Shown here one piece after another: positions 9,960 through 22,255 of a DNA stretch of 64,000 bases. The notes under the pieces were generated by a model. It was given only the letters and a program-made list of their open reading frames with translations, made no database searches and was not told where the DNA came from. Origin of the DNA: Tethya wilhelma (Eukaryota > Porifera > Demospongiae > Tethyida > Tethyidae); the NCBI GenBank assembly GCA_964030475.1, contig CAXIPT010000003.1, forward strand, positions 8,074,453 to 8,138,452, written 5' to 3'. Every line of letters starts with the position of its first letter. Position 1 is the stretch's first letter. The position numbers were made by a program, and so were the translations under genes.

Positions 9960-12900
9960 TTCCTTGTGTGAACCAAAATGCCTGCCATCTGGCTTGAAGG
10001 ACCAGAAATGAGCGCGGATTCAAGCTGATTACTCTCTACCGCTAATCACATGCAACTTTCACTGAACTCAAAACTTTATTCTAAATTAACAACAAAAAAT
10101 TTAAATAATAATTAACAATTAGATCTGTAGAATGCATGAACAGTTATATCTAATACCTATTCTTATTTGTTTAGTTGCTTTTTGAACAATTTATGCAAGT
10201 ACTTAAAGATTTAGAGCCAAAATGGCTGGATATTTATTCGAGCTTCAATTACAGGGTCCACACATGACACAGCAGCATTAGCTGGAATTATGGGCATGGT
10301 TCAGCTAGACCCTACAGCAGCTTAGCTCGCTCACAATTTCCTGAAGTTTCAAGGCTTCTGTGTTCAAAAGTAAGAGGAATACTAATAAATATGCTAATAA
10401 GCACACTTGCCCTAGACCCCATTTCTATTTTAATGAACTACAATAAATAAATACTGTTTAGCCGAAAACTTTTGAGAGGATTTTATTTTGGTAAAATTGG
10501 CAAATTTCTCCAAATCGCCAAAGTTAAATCAGCCAAAATTTGTTGGCCGAATATGAAAATTAGAATAAACACTAATGTTATCCCAACAGTCCTTCATGAA
10601 AGAAGCTTGAAACTTGCGAGGTACCTGGCTATAGCATCGCTTTTAAAAGCTTGGTCACCTGGCTAAAAAAAGGCTTTAGTTTCATGACGATATTGTAGTG
10701 CATACTTAGCCCCTCCAGTATTTTCTTGCACTGCCAGTAGCTTCATTATTACTACAAGAAGGCTTTTAGCACGGTTAGTTTGATTGTTGCTTAGCTTAAT
10801 GACATGAAAAGCTTTTTCAAATCTACTTTTGTAAAAATGAAAGTGCATAAGCATAGCTACTATAATAATTTCGCGCTATGACATAATGCACATTCTATGT
10901 TTCATTCACCAAAATTAAAGGTCGCCAACATCAAGTTAGCTCGCTTTTGCCTCTCACCAAACTAACCAGCTCTACTACTTGTATAATTATTCATAAATTC
11001 ACGTCACATGATTCAGGTAACTATAAAGGTTAGATGCAACAACAACCACAAGTGTTGCTATGGAAACGTTCTGTAGTTCAGATGATATACAACCACACGA
11101 ATATTTTGCATAAAGTATCACTTCGAACCATGCCTAACTGGCCTGAACGTATACTTAACCACAAGATCTCGGGAAATTTGGTTACTAATGTTTTATTCGT
11201 GAGATACACCATATAGCGTGATATTTTTGTATGGAGCAAATTTTTGAATTTGGAATTATACAAAAATTAAAACTAACCTTTGCATTAGATGCAAGTATAC
11301 TTCATACACATGTCAGGAGCTTGAGCGAGCCACACTCCTTGTAGCAATAATGATTGCTGGTATAAGAGCTTCTTCATTCATCTACTTTTGCATTTTTCTT
11401 TAATCACTGCAGTACTTAAGACTAATCTCTAATTACTGTGATTATGATGTGATCCTCTACTTAATGTTATTTTGTTTAATGCTTTTCAGTCTAAGATTGT
11501 CTAAGGAATTATTCAGAGATTTTTGTGTGACTCAAAGAATAGTGGGAGGTGTTGGTGTATCTCACTTCATTGGCGATAAGGATGGCTAAATTTGCAGGGG
11601 TGGATCCACTCAGGTGCATTACAGACTGGGTACCCAATTTTTAGCTTAATTAGGAAGAAATTATTCGAAGTTGAAAACCATTGTGCTGGAAATGCATATA
11701 CATAATGCCTCAAGTGTCTGCTGACATTCATCTGACTTATCGTACACAAAAAATTAATGATTTATGAATAATTAGTTAGGCGGCACAGTTGGAAGGCTTC
11801 AGTATTTAAAATATTCAAATCACTAGTTAATAAAAACTGTGACAGACAAATTTGTCTAAGGGCTATGTGTTTTGAATAATAATGTGTGAGATAGAGATTC
11901 TTGGCTGGTATAGAAAATATCTCCTATCTATAGGAACAGAAACTCTACAGGTTAAGCCCTTAGACGAAAATGTAGTATAATATTATTTTTTTTTGAATAT
12001 AAAAATTTAGACAAAAGTGTGGAAAAAAAAGAAGCCTTCTAAGTGTTCTGGAAACTGAATTGTTCATGAGGAATATGTTTAGTTGAATATTCTTTAATCT
12101 AATGAATTTCATCAACTGAAGGTGCAACTTTATGAACAGATTATATTATTTTCTTTACATGTTAAAAACAGATCACCATGATGATGTAATGCATGTTAAT
12201 TAGTGATTGAATTTAGCATTTTTAAGCCTCATTTTTAAGTGACCCAGGATTTCTGGGGTTGCAACCCCCCAAAATGAGTCAACTGCGTTGCTCAGCTAAA
12301 TTATGCAATAACATGTTTCTACTGCCACTGAAATTTAGTTTATAGGCAGAAATAAATATAGCTAGCAGCCTTGACGGCTACATGGATATTGACCTCTCCG
12401 AGAAATCACTGCTAACGGTGTACTTTGAACTAAATGGGTATGGCTGGCAACGTTTTTGGGCGGGGCTACATTAATTAGTGGGTGTGGCTTCCAAAATTTT
12501 TGTAATCTCAGAATCCTGGATCCGTCCCTGATTTTAGAGTAGTGTGAAGGAACAGTGGAAAGTGTACAAAGAGTGTATGGGACATTTTTCACTACTAATG
12601 TTATAATGAATGTAGGAAAGAAAAATATTTTCAATTGACTCTTCTAACTATGCACCGCTCTGTCGTCATTTTGACGGCTCCGGGCAACAAGACATGGCTT
12701 GATTATGAATGCAATTTGAAGCACTCCACAATAGCAAAGGGTGTGGGCTAAAATGTCCCTTATGCAGCTGTCAATTCAGCGTCGCAGAAAACTGAGTGAG
12801 TAAATTTGCAGTACCACTGCATAGTCTGTCTGGTTTTTAAATACATGATAAGAGACTATTCACCCCTGCAAAACGTCTCCTGGTTGAGCCTGAATTGATT

Positions 12901-12970
12901 CTGTGAAATTGTGTAAGAGCTATGAGACAGTTACACAGAGTTGAAGCCAGAACATATATGACCAGTGGAC
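9960..12970. other. No recognisable gene
   Basis: About 3 kb of AT-rich sequence whose open frames are short and show no motif I recognise. At about 11312-11330 there is a GAGCTTGAGCGAGCC variant of the GC-rich element end seen elsewhere. Near 12515-12535 a CTGGATCCGTCCCTG motif resembles a hAT terminus, but no partner end was found. Confidence 0.5.
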
Positions 12971-13144
12971 AGCTATAGTCCATTTACGTTGACCTCATTA
13001 TTTGTTTTTTGCAAATATTTTTTTTTTGCTCTTTGTCCACAGCGGTCCTTACCAGCTGTGCAAGCTCATCATGCACCTCCGGATAGCTCAGCGTTTGTCG
13101 CGAAAAACTAGTGTTTACCTTTTCTGAGATAGCGATTTTCACTA

Positions 13145-13857
13145 CAGTGCTTGCAGTCTAGAGAGTAGAATTCCCCATTTTGAGGTTATGTGAGTATAAT
13201 TCCCAAACAAAGCATCTTCAAATAATTTTTTTTGGATCATCATCAATATGGGTCATTACTCTATAACAAGACTCAATATGTTGTCATGGCAACCTTTAGG
13301 TGCAGAGATATGGCTTCTGATATAAAGCTTTTTTGGGAAATATGTTAGGGAAGAAAATGACAAACTGTTTATGGCCAAGGTCTACAACTTTACCTGAGCT
13401 TTGGTCACCAGTTTGTCCATCTTGGGTAGGATTTTGGTTGGCTAAAAGCAAACATCACTTTCAATGAGCATTTTTTTAACTTTTTGACACCATTTTCGGT
13501 TAGCGAAGAAACTCAAGAAATACTAACAGCTAAGATCTGAAACTTGCATGACAAGTTCATCATTAAATGTATTAGCTTTGACTACCATCAGCTTCTTTTG
13601 AAACCCTACACTAAGAGTAATATCTGGGTTAGAACTACAAAATTCCAAAAAAACGTCAAATCTGATTTTGACCACACTCTAAAAATTGGGGAGGTGCAAA
13701 ATGTTTGGCAGTCCTGAGCCACATTAGAGTGTACCTATACCCATAACTAGACTTATCCATTCAAAAAAAAGCTTAATATTCATCCTAAAGTTAGATTTGA
13801 CAAAGTTGTTACTTGTAGGCAAAAACATGAATTCTACTCTATAGACTGCAAGCACTG
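13145..13857. mobile_element. 713-bp MITE nested in the IS630-like tail
   Basis: The ends are inverted copies of CAGTGCTTGCAGTCTA(G/T)AGAGTAGAATTC, and each is flanked by TA (13143-13144 and 13858-13859). The paralogous copy B reads straight through at GGCTTTGTAGTGAAAATC (about 29082-29100) with a single TA and no insert, an intact empty site. No transposase is encoded. TA duplication suggests mobilisation by a Tc1/mariner-group transposase. Confidence 0.85.
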
Positions 13858-14363
13858 TACAAAGCCTATGGACATACCTTGCATACTTTTGACCAGAGAG
13901 AATTTTACACTTTGAACTTACTTCCTGTGTTGCTAAATACCACTTTGTGGAGCTGCCAAGCAGAATCTCAGTGGTCATTTGTGCATCTTAGACTAGTAAT
14001 TCACAAAACTGTTACAGTAAGTCAAGCAGTTAAGTTAGCATTTTTCACCAAACAAAAATTAAATATAGTCTTATTTGTTTGCTTCCTGCATGCAGGCTGT
14101 GTCAACCCCAGGCCATCATCCTGTTTGTTACTTTAGCTGTGCTGAAGATGATGAATAAATAGAACTGAATTTCTATAGCTACAGTGGGTATAATATATAA
14201 AATGAAATTATATGGTATAGAAAGTCAAACTGAAGCTGAGTTGCAAACGGAATTGAAATAATGTACACTCTCATCGATCACAAAAGGTAGTACTGCTTCT
14301 AGAAATTCAGGAGAAAACTTGTAGTTCGTCCCAGCAGTAGAAGGCTCTAGAAAGAGTTGTTTA

Positions 14364-15728
14364 CTACAAGATGGTTTTGTCTTTACAGGCAGGCTCAACG
14401 AGACGGTCATCTTTATCAGCTTCAACTTCTTCATCACTCGATTCATCATCACTATCACTGCTGTTGCCAACTTCAATCAAAATCTCCACGGCATTCTCTA
14501 TTAAACCATCACTCTTCCAGTACTCTTCTTCTACTTTTTCTGTGTGTTCACAGAATTTCCTCCACATAGTTGGTGTAACAGTTGCCATTGCAAGCTTCTC
14601 CACTTCTTTCATTGTGAACTTTTGGTTGTTCTTGGCTACATACCCTTTCACCACTGACTAGGCAAGCTCGATAGGGTTTAACTCAGGATGAGCCACAGGA
14701 AGTCGTATGATTTTGTGTGTGAACTTGGCAGCAATAGCATTTGTCCAGTATTCCTTGTTTGGAGCAGCGCCTGTGATCTTCTTCATCAAGTCCACTTTTA
14801 GGTCACTCTCTTCAAACTCAATCTCGTGTTTAGTGAGCCATTCTCTCATTTCGTCCTTCTTGCTGCTCTTGGTAGGAATCTTCTCGACTTGAATGTTATG
14901 ATAGGACGCATTGTCCATGACTATCAATGAACCTACAGGAATGTGTGTGCAAAGCTGATTCTCGAACCAGTCTAAAAAGTGTTCTGCATTCATTTCTGTA
15001 TGGTAGTCACCACTTTTCGTCTTGGACCTGAAAATGAGACCAGCATTCGCAATCCTCCCAGCAGATGCTCCAGCGTGCACAATGATGAGACATGGACCCT
15101 TGCCTGAGGGATGTTTGAATCCCCCATTACCATCGCTGTCGACCCATATACGAGTGCGACCATGGTGAAAATTGCACCATGTCTCATCTATAAAGACTAC
15201 AGGCCTAGGGTGCTCAGACTTTCTGTTTGCCCTCATTTCTCTGAGATAAGTGTGTCTTTGCTGGGTTACATGAGGTTGCTCATAGATGTACTGCTTATTA
15301 TCATGCCTTCGGTATTTAAATCCCATCTCCTTTAGCAGCTTGTGAAGAGTGCACCTACCACAGTCGAAGAGTTGTTTGGCCTTCAACTCTGACAGAAGAC
15401 TATCCAGTGTTGGGTACTGACAATTTTCATAAAACCTGTATACACATCTTCTGATGGCTTGCTTGTCGAAGTCGTCAATAATAAACCAGCTTCTGTCAGT
15501 AGAGTACCGCTTCTTTGGTGTAGTAAAGGATGCTGGGCCTTTACACTTTCCTTGCCGATTGATGCCAATTACAGTGGAGATGCTTAGTTGACAGGCTTGG
15601 GCTACTCGTTCTGTTACATTCATACGGTTGATGGCCCTACCTGCCCTTTTTATCAACTTCATAAACTCTGACACATTGTAAACAATTCTCCTGGCTGTAC
15701 CAGACAGCCTTTTTCCTTGTCTCCCCAT
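14364..15728 (-). pseudogene. IS630/Tc1-like DDE transposase, copy A, one nonsense codon
   Basis: Starts MGRQGKRLSGTARRIVYNVS with a helix-turn-helix region (RVAQACQLSISTVIGINRQG, about 42-62). The DDE_3 core shows FIDETWCN (about residue 178), LIVMDNASYHN (about 272) and HPELNPIEL (about 350), the usual D, D and E positions. Between the second and third acidic residues lies a SAP-like insert (SSKKDEMREWLTKHEIEFEE). A TAG at 14658-14660 stands where copy B has TGG, so the frame stops just after the catalytic Glu; the same frame then continues to 14364 with an acidic C-terminus. The catalytic residues themselves are intact. The gene is disabled unless the stop is read through. Confidence 0.8.
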
Positions 15729-17266
15729 AATTCTGTTGGTCTATAGTTACAAATATTTGTCTTAAATCCATGTACTAAATTATTAGATGTACAAAAAGCC
15801 TACCTGAGTGCTTCACACAACCGGTAACCACTAGTATCAGATAATTTTCTATGCCACGAGGTCGGTACTAAACCACGCCTCCCATTCGACCTTTCATGAC
15901 CCCTAGTAAGTAATCAGCAATAGTGATTATACACGTGCAGTAGCTGACAAACTGTGCAGTGGTCTGTGGAAACGAGTCGTTTTGCAGCTATAATAAATAT
16001 TATTAAACTAAACGTCGAAAGTAAGATTTAAAAGATTATTTACTACAATACAGCATCATCTGCTTGCCAAGATTGCGCGTGCAGTAGACTGACCGGTATT
16101 ACTATTATACGCGGGCCCAGTGAGCCCAGCCCACTTTCGGATGACAAAGGGGGGGCTCGAGCCCACTGAGCCCAATGCTAGCTACAGCCCCTGTCAATGT
16201 GTCAAAAACTGTCCCCAAATTGTTGACTAAAACTGTTTGCAAGATAGCAGCCTCTAAATTACTAGCAAAGATATTTCAGACTCGTCGTACTCAAGCTGGT
16301 AGTTTACTGGGTGCTTGTAGGCGCATTGCTGCCTATACATTCAATGATAGGAAAGACTTGGGTGAGGGCATGCATCATAGTTCTACTGAACCATATTACT
16401 ATGATGCAGCCTATCAAAAACCTGTGAAGAGAAAGTGCATTCCAATCACTAGAGATAGTGTGGGCATTGTAGCAGAAAAGGTTTTATGTCCTCTAGAGAA
16501 AAAGAAACCCAATCCCAATCCCAATTCACCTTGTGTGCACACAAGAGTGCAAGCCTCTGAGTGACGAGCTGAAAAGCATTGTGTCACTCAGAGATATCTT
16601 TGCTAATGAAATTACTGAAGTGAGGCACCTTATTGATCAACTTGAAGATCAGTGTCCTTATCACCATGGGCATTATACCTCTGGGTTCAACCGGGATGAA
16701 GGTGTCCCCAGTACCACTCCAAAGCTTGGTCACCCGTTAGTATGCCATGGTAATGATAGTGAGTGTACCAGTAAACTCTGTATTTTGAGAAGTGGTTCTG
16801 CGCATTACCCCCTCCTACATCAAATGTTAAAGGAGGAATATAGTGCGACCTTGTCCTTGGTGACCACCTGAATGAAAAGTCTAGAAGTGTCAAATACGTC
16901 GACATATCACTTCCAAGCAAGCGTAGCTACAGGCTTAAGAGCTTGAGAGACTAGCTGATAGTGACCCCGACTCAGACAACATATTCGAACCTTGTCTGGT
17001 TGAGAATTATTACCCTGAGAGGCCTCAGGAACTTGATTATATGTGACTTTGTGAAATGCATTGATTGGACAAGCCAGGACAAAAATGGTCAACAGAATTA
17101 CAAGAGATTGACCAAACCCCGCTTGCCCAATCACAAACTGTTTGATCCTGAAAAGGAAGACCAAAGAGAAGACTACTTCTATTCCCTCATTCTTTCTCTT
17201 TGTTCCTTTCAGAGATGAAAACACTTTGCTTCTCCCTGGTGAAACAGCTGAGCAAGCATTTCACAG

Positions 17267-19845
17267 CAGGGCCGGCTCACTGTGTGTGGTATTGGGTGGG
17301 CCAAGCATGGCGAGTGCGAAGCACGAGCCAAACGGGGGGTCTTGGGGTCTTCCCCCAGAAAATTTTGAAAAATTGTATGCTCTCTGGTGCCTTCTGATGG
17401 AATCTGGGCAAAAAATGACTGCTTTTAACTTCAAGAAATTAACACTCAAAATGACCAAATATTGACATACGATTATCATGTGCTTGTATAAATTGATTTC
17501 CTATTTTACAAAGGTTAAGACTGTCCAATCTGTCTCTGTGCACGTGTAATAGCATTAGATTATTAAGACGAGTTTGTCATTGTTGACCTTAGGTACGTTT
17601 TCACCCGTCGTAATGCACTGAACGATCTCTCACTTGTAGCATTAGATGCTGGCATAACTAGAATCAGTTTAACCAACTTCACCACTTCAGAGTAGAGAGC
17701 CCTGCCTGCTGGTGATAACTCTCGGAGGAATTTGAGCACATCAAGTAGAGAGATTACGATGTCAGGTTCAGTATTGAGATTAGTTGATAAGGTGTGCAAT
17801 TGTACCTTCAAGTCATCAGTGGACAAGTCACCTGAATAGTGTTCAGCAAGAATTCCTAATTCTTCAGTTTCTTGCATGCTTTAAGAAGGAGTTGTTCCAA
17901 TCTTGAATACACTCTGTAGCCTTGCTGATCGAAGCGATCAACTAAACAAGTCACAATCACGTCAATGGCTTCATTGTACACCGTAACAGTGTAGTGGTGT
18001 TCAGGAGTTTGTGAAAATTCGGGGGCAGCTTCACCATACTCGTATCGGGCTGGTCTTCTACGTTTGCGAGGAAGGCATGGATCAGACACATCAAGCTTTT
18101 CCGCCTTAGCTGTAACATTCTTCCAGAAAGTATTTGCTCCAACATCTGTGCGCAATGACAGTAGAGTTTTCTTGACTTGTTCGGCTATTTGCTGTCCTTC
18201 TACAGCTGAGATAGCCTCTATTTGGAGAGCCCTGCTCAGGTTGTCAGTGTGACGTAGTAGCATTTCTGCTAGTGATGCAGCATAATAGTACTAGAATGTT
18301 CCCATTTGAGCTGCTACTCCTTGAATACGAGCTTTGATTTCAGTTTCCTTACACTCATCATAGCTCTCTTCCCATAGCTCTTGCAAACAGTGTAATTGTC
18401 CAAAACACTTTTCAGTGAATCGGCACGCACAGCACCCTAATACCTGGAGAGCCAGGATGGATTTCTGCTTTCAACCTCTTGAAAATAGCATCACGTTTCG
18501 GGGAGTACTTTATTAGCTTACAGATTTCGTATGTAGTATCCATTGTATTCTTTAGAGCAGGGATGTTCCTAATGGTATCACTCACAGCAAGGTTTAACGC
18601 ATGGCCGTAGCAATGAGTGTAAAAGGCACGAGGCTCTTCAGCTTGTATTTGCTTAGCTACACCTGATTTTGCACCTGACATAGTGCTTGCTCCATCATAG
18701 CACTGCCCTCGAAGGGCATGAATGTCTAGGTTCAGCATTAGTAGAACATCCTTTAGAGCGGTCACTATTGTTGCTGCATCGGTCTTATCCAGCTGATAAA
18801 GACCCACAAGCTCTTCATGGGCAAAAAGTTCATCATCTACATGACGCAAGACCATTACGAGCTGCTCCTTATTGCTACTGTCAGTTGTTTCATCGGCCAT
18901 CAATGTCAGGTAAGGTGAGCTTCGTAGTTGTGTGGCTATCTCCCTGAGGCATGTATGAGCCATCAGTTGAATCATTTTATTTTGAATGTCTTTTGAGGTA
19001 TAGGTCTCGTTTTTCCTCTTGAGCCATTCAACAATTGCGAGATTGTCCTCTGCTCTGAGATGGAGCAATTGCATGAAGTTGCTATTGCTTTCTGTCCCAT
19101 CACCTTTCACCGGAAGGCCCTGTCGAGCAGCAAATCTCAGATTTTGCAGTATGGTCAATAAAATCCGCCTGTTCATGGGCTTCTTTGATGCATGGCCAAT
19201 GTCAAGGAGCTCATCAATTGGTTTACATTGACTGGGAGTGCAGAGTGAGCTTCAATATGGTGATCAGAGGCTTTGTGTTTTCGTATTTTGCTCAGCCCAT
19301 CCTTCCAATTGACTCAATCTACAGCAAAAGGAAAATGTTAATGATAAAACATGCACTAATTCAGTATGGACCTCTGATTGTATGTGTATAAAACTTACAA
19401 ATGCTGGGTCAGGCCGCTTGGAGTGCAAAATCTTCTGTTGTACAGCTACCACACAGGTGTGGCACAGAACATCTCGCTCAGAATCATAGTGTAGAAAGGG
19501 ATAATCCACAAAACAACTAGCTTGACAAGACCTTTCTAACTTTCGCTTTGGAAAAGAAAACCCAGTCGATGGGTGAAAAGGTCCCTCTTCCATCATGCAT
19601 CAAAGATCATGCATGCTTCACACACTGTGATCGTGAGTGTCATGCGCACGTCACGTGATCAGTAAGATCGATTCAAAGGTCAAAGTGTACAATATCTAGC
19701 GCTACCAAGTCACATAAAATGAAACAGAGAAACACTGAAGTGCTAATAAGCAGCAGGCGAGGGTAGAAGTCAAGAAAGTCTGAAGGAGTGTCCATGGAAC
19801 TGGGTAGGCCATGGCCCCTCTGGCCCCCCTCCATAGCCGGCCCTG
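17267..19845 (-). mobile_element. hAT transposon inserted in the Helitron-like gene
   Basis: Ends are CAGGGCCGGCT at 17267 and its inverse AGCCGGCCCTG ending at 19845. The flanks are CACAG on both sides (17262-17266 and 19846-19850), a 5-bp target duplication. Removing the element rejoins the Helitron frame as EQAFHRLENSS across the single CACAG. Length is 2579 bp, with a decayed minus-strand transposase inside. Confidence 0.85.
17563..19596 (-). pseudogene. hAT transposase with TTF-type zinc finger, decayed
   Basis: The N-terminal segment (19596-19395) has FPKRKLERSCQASCFVDYPF and CHTCVVAVQQKIL, matching the TTF zinc-finger start of this hAT group, and ends at a GTAAGT donor. 19176-18412 is the DUF4371 / RNase H core with MADETTDSSNKEQL and ALRGQCYDGASTMSG followed by HCYGHALNLAVSD. 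18263-17856 is linker. 17877-17563 holds the C-terminal dimerisation motif MPASNATSERSFSALRRVKTYLRS. Frameshifts near 19250, 18410 and 17870 break the chain, so this copy cannot encode a complete enzyme, though the termini are intact and could still be mobilised in trans. Confidence 0.8.
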
Positions 19846-21549
19846 CACAGGCTTGAAAATTCTAGCAGTCCACTACACCATGAAAAACTGCAAAACTAAG
19901 ACTAAGACTAAAGACTAAAGAGATAAACAAAGCCAGAACAAATGATGAAAAGCCTAATGCCGAGGATGATGGTACTCAGGTAAGTAAAGTCAGTCATTGT
20001 GATGACATTGTCGATACAACTATTGATTTAGAATCAGCAGTTGCTATGCTCAATAGTGATCAAAGACATGTGTATGAAAATGTGAAAGCCCACTTCATGC
20101 ATTTGCAAAGACATGAGAATGACCAATGTCATTGTGACTTGAAACCACTCCACATGTTCATTAGTGGTGTAGGGGGGACAGGGAAGTCATTCCTCATCCA
20201 AACTATCAAGAAAATGATAGTATCCCTGTGGCCTGATACTGAACGTACTTGCAGCACCTACTGGTTTAGCTGCATTCAATGTTGGTGGTGTAACTGTACA
20301 CCGTCTCTTTAGACTTCCTGTTGAGCATGAAGGTAAAACAGCAGGGTACTGGCCACTGTCAAAAGACCTCCACAAACTGCTTAAGACCACCTTTAAAAAC
20401 ACAAAAGCTTTTATTGTCGATGAGATCTCCATGGTTTCTTCTCTCAATTTAGGCTATGGAAGACGATGCTATTCTTTGGAGATGTGCTCCGATTACAGCC
20501 AGTCAATGGCAATCCTGTTTTTGAAAGAATTCAGAAATCCCTCACACTTAGGCTAGGCTGTGCAACCTCTGTAAACATATGGAGGGATTCAGTTGTTTAC
20601 GATGAGTTGACTATAAATGAGCATCAAAGAAATGATGTTCAATACAGTCAGCTTTTGCAATCTGTAAGGTGTGGTTTTCCTACAAGTACAACACTTGACG
20701 TGTTGAAGGGGAGAGTAATCAATGTTTCAATTGTTAATAAGATTCATGGGCTAGAAAAATCTGGCGAAACACCTGTGTGTTTGTTCCCCACTAGAAAAGC
20801 TTGTGATGAGTTGAACCAACAAATGCTCCGTAGCCTTCCATCTGAAGTTGTGGCATTCATGACCATAAACTTACTTTTCACCCTCTCATCATCATATGGT
20901 TTGTCTATTCTATCAAACTTCACTGTAATTGAGGTCATGGACACCTTTGTTACCGTACCAATTGCACCATTTACCTGGCCGGCTTTAGTATCAAGGTTAC
21001 GACTCATTTTGGCATGGCCATTACTATCCACAAATGTCAAGGCCTGTCTTTAGAATGTGCCATAGTAGACCTCTCTGAGGATGTTTTCAGTCCTGGAATG
21101 GCGTATGTTGCATTGTCACGGGTTAAATCCTTGACAGGCCTCTACCTCTCAGCATTTCTCCCCAGTTCCATCATTGTTAGTGAGTGCGTGAAGTGAAAGA
21201 AAAGTTCAGAAATGATCTACCACAGTACCCCCAGTCTAAATGTGGTGGAAGGTGTAAGCTAAGTGTCAATGGTGATAGCATGGTCATAGCCTCAAAGGCT
21301 AGAAAAATTGTAAAGATGGCCACTGATCAGATAGCTGGTAGGAAGCGTAATTGTCCCGACTCTCAACAAAACAGTAACTGTAAGAGAGTTTGCACGAATG
21401 AAGATTACGAGCCTAACAGACTTGGTGTGTGGCCTTTTAGTTACAATCCTGTCAGTGCAGACTGGCAGCGTAGTGTGTGTGCCCAACTGAGGTTGACATT
21501 TAGGCGTGCAAGTACTATCACACCAGGTGGTCCAACTGTTGCTCTGAGA

Positions 21550-21980
21550 CGCCCTGACACTAGAACACTAGGGGGGATGGGAATTGTCTTTTTAGGGCTT
21601 TTTCTCATGTCATTACTGGGTCTCAGACTCAATACAGTGCATTACAAAATGCAATCACTACCCACATGGAAGGAAATGATGATTTGTTCATGTCCAATTA
21701 CTATGTTGGCATAAATGCCAACTATGATAATGTGCATGAGTATCTTGCTGACACTTACATGGGAAGGGATGGAGAGTGGGGCACTGCTGTAGAGATGTTT
21801 GCACTGGCTCATTTGCTCAACACACACATCTTTTCATACAGTAGGCAAATTGCCACATGGCAGCTTCACTCTCCTAGCCATGTAGATCCCTCTCTGATGG
21901 ACCACGAGTGATTCAGATCGTGTGATATTTGTTTACCATACTGGTGATCACTTCAAAGTAGTTCGAGGAATTGTATCATA
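21550..21980 (+). pseudogene. OTU cysteine-protease domain of the Helitron-like protein
   Basis: In the frame that opens at about 21571, the sequence reads GDGNCLFRAFSHVITGS, then MFALAHLLNTHIF (about 21797), and after a stop and frame change an DHFKVVRG block (about 21950). D and C of DGNC plus the His of DHFK are the expected catalytic Asp, Cys and His of OTU proteases, which remove ubiquitin. An OTU domain C-terminal to the helicase is known in several animal Helitrons. Here a frameshift near 21568 separates it from the upstream frame and a TGA interrupts it near 21909. Confidence 0.65.
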
Positions 21981-22124
21981 AAATTACTACTGTTATGACC
22001 ACCTATATCTGCTGTGCATTATATAGGGGAGGAATGGGGAGAAATATAATGCACACGAAATTTGATAGTATCCATAATGTTCATGTTACAAAATTTATTT
22101 GCAATGAGCACTCAGACATGATTG

Positions 22125-22255
22125 AACAAGATAGGAATGGTTGTTAGATTGAGCGTGTTCATTTCACAGTGTCACATATGTTCATATCTGTAGCTCAATG
22201 ACATTGTAAACACAGGAATGAACTTGCTCAATCTAACAACCATTCCTATCTTGTT
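22125..22255. repeat. 39-bp inverted repeat (stem-loop)
   Basis: Arms 22125-22163 (AACAAGATAGGAATGGTTGT...) and 22217-22255 are reverse complements with two mismatches, separated by 53 bases. It lies about 145 bases beyond the end of the Helitron OTU remnant. It may be a short MITE, a Helitron-related terminal palindrome, or a small-RNA hairpin; the sequence does not decide. Confidence 0.85.

Larger units (their letters stand above)
12974..15770 (-). mobile_element. IS630/Tc1-like element, copy A
   Basis: Minus-strand unit consisting of the transposase gene (15728-14225) followed by a long 3' tail ending at TATAGTCCATTTACGTTGAC (12974). Copy B at 27190-29259 has the same order and the same end (TGGACTATA at 29251-29259), so the tail belongs to the element or to a MITE shared by both. 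The 5' boundary is set only by where the two copies stop matching (about 15770). A 713-bp MITE is nested in the tail. Confidence 0.65.
16175..21980 (+). pseudogene. Helitron-like replication/helicase gene, broken and interrupted
   Basis: N-terminal part: 16175-16560 (AGSLLGACRRIAAYTFNDRK, then SSTEPYYYDAAY) and 16533-16870 (CxxEC-like start, LGHPLVCHGNDSEC, LCILRSGSAHYPLL), both typical of the leader region of animal Helitron proteins. 16945-17266 has ERPQELDYMCDFV and LLFVPFRDENTLL. After the hAT insertion (17267-19845) the gene resumes in PIF1-type helicase: Walker A GVGGTGKSF (about 20168), FIVDEISMVSS (about 20412), LFFGDVLRLQPVNG (20469), ITIHKCQGLSLECAIVDLS and MAYVALSRVKSLTGLYL (21017-21150). 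An OTU protease-like domain follows. Frameshifts, a deletion that removes the Rep region near 16870-16945, another near 20455 and an inversion at about 20858-21010 make it non-functional. Confidence 0.75.

Noticed and set aside
14357..14661. Plus-strand ORFs opposite the IS630-like transposase tail
   Set aside because: Ser-rich antisense shadow of the acidic C-terminus.
20744..21040. Minus-strand 98-codon ORF considered as a separate helicase gene
   Set aside because: Only about 51 codons match PIF1 and they fill exactly the gap in the plus-strand gene, so it is the inverted segment, not a gene.
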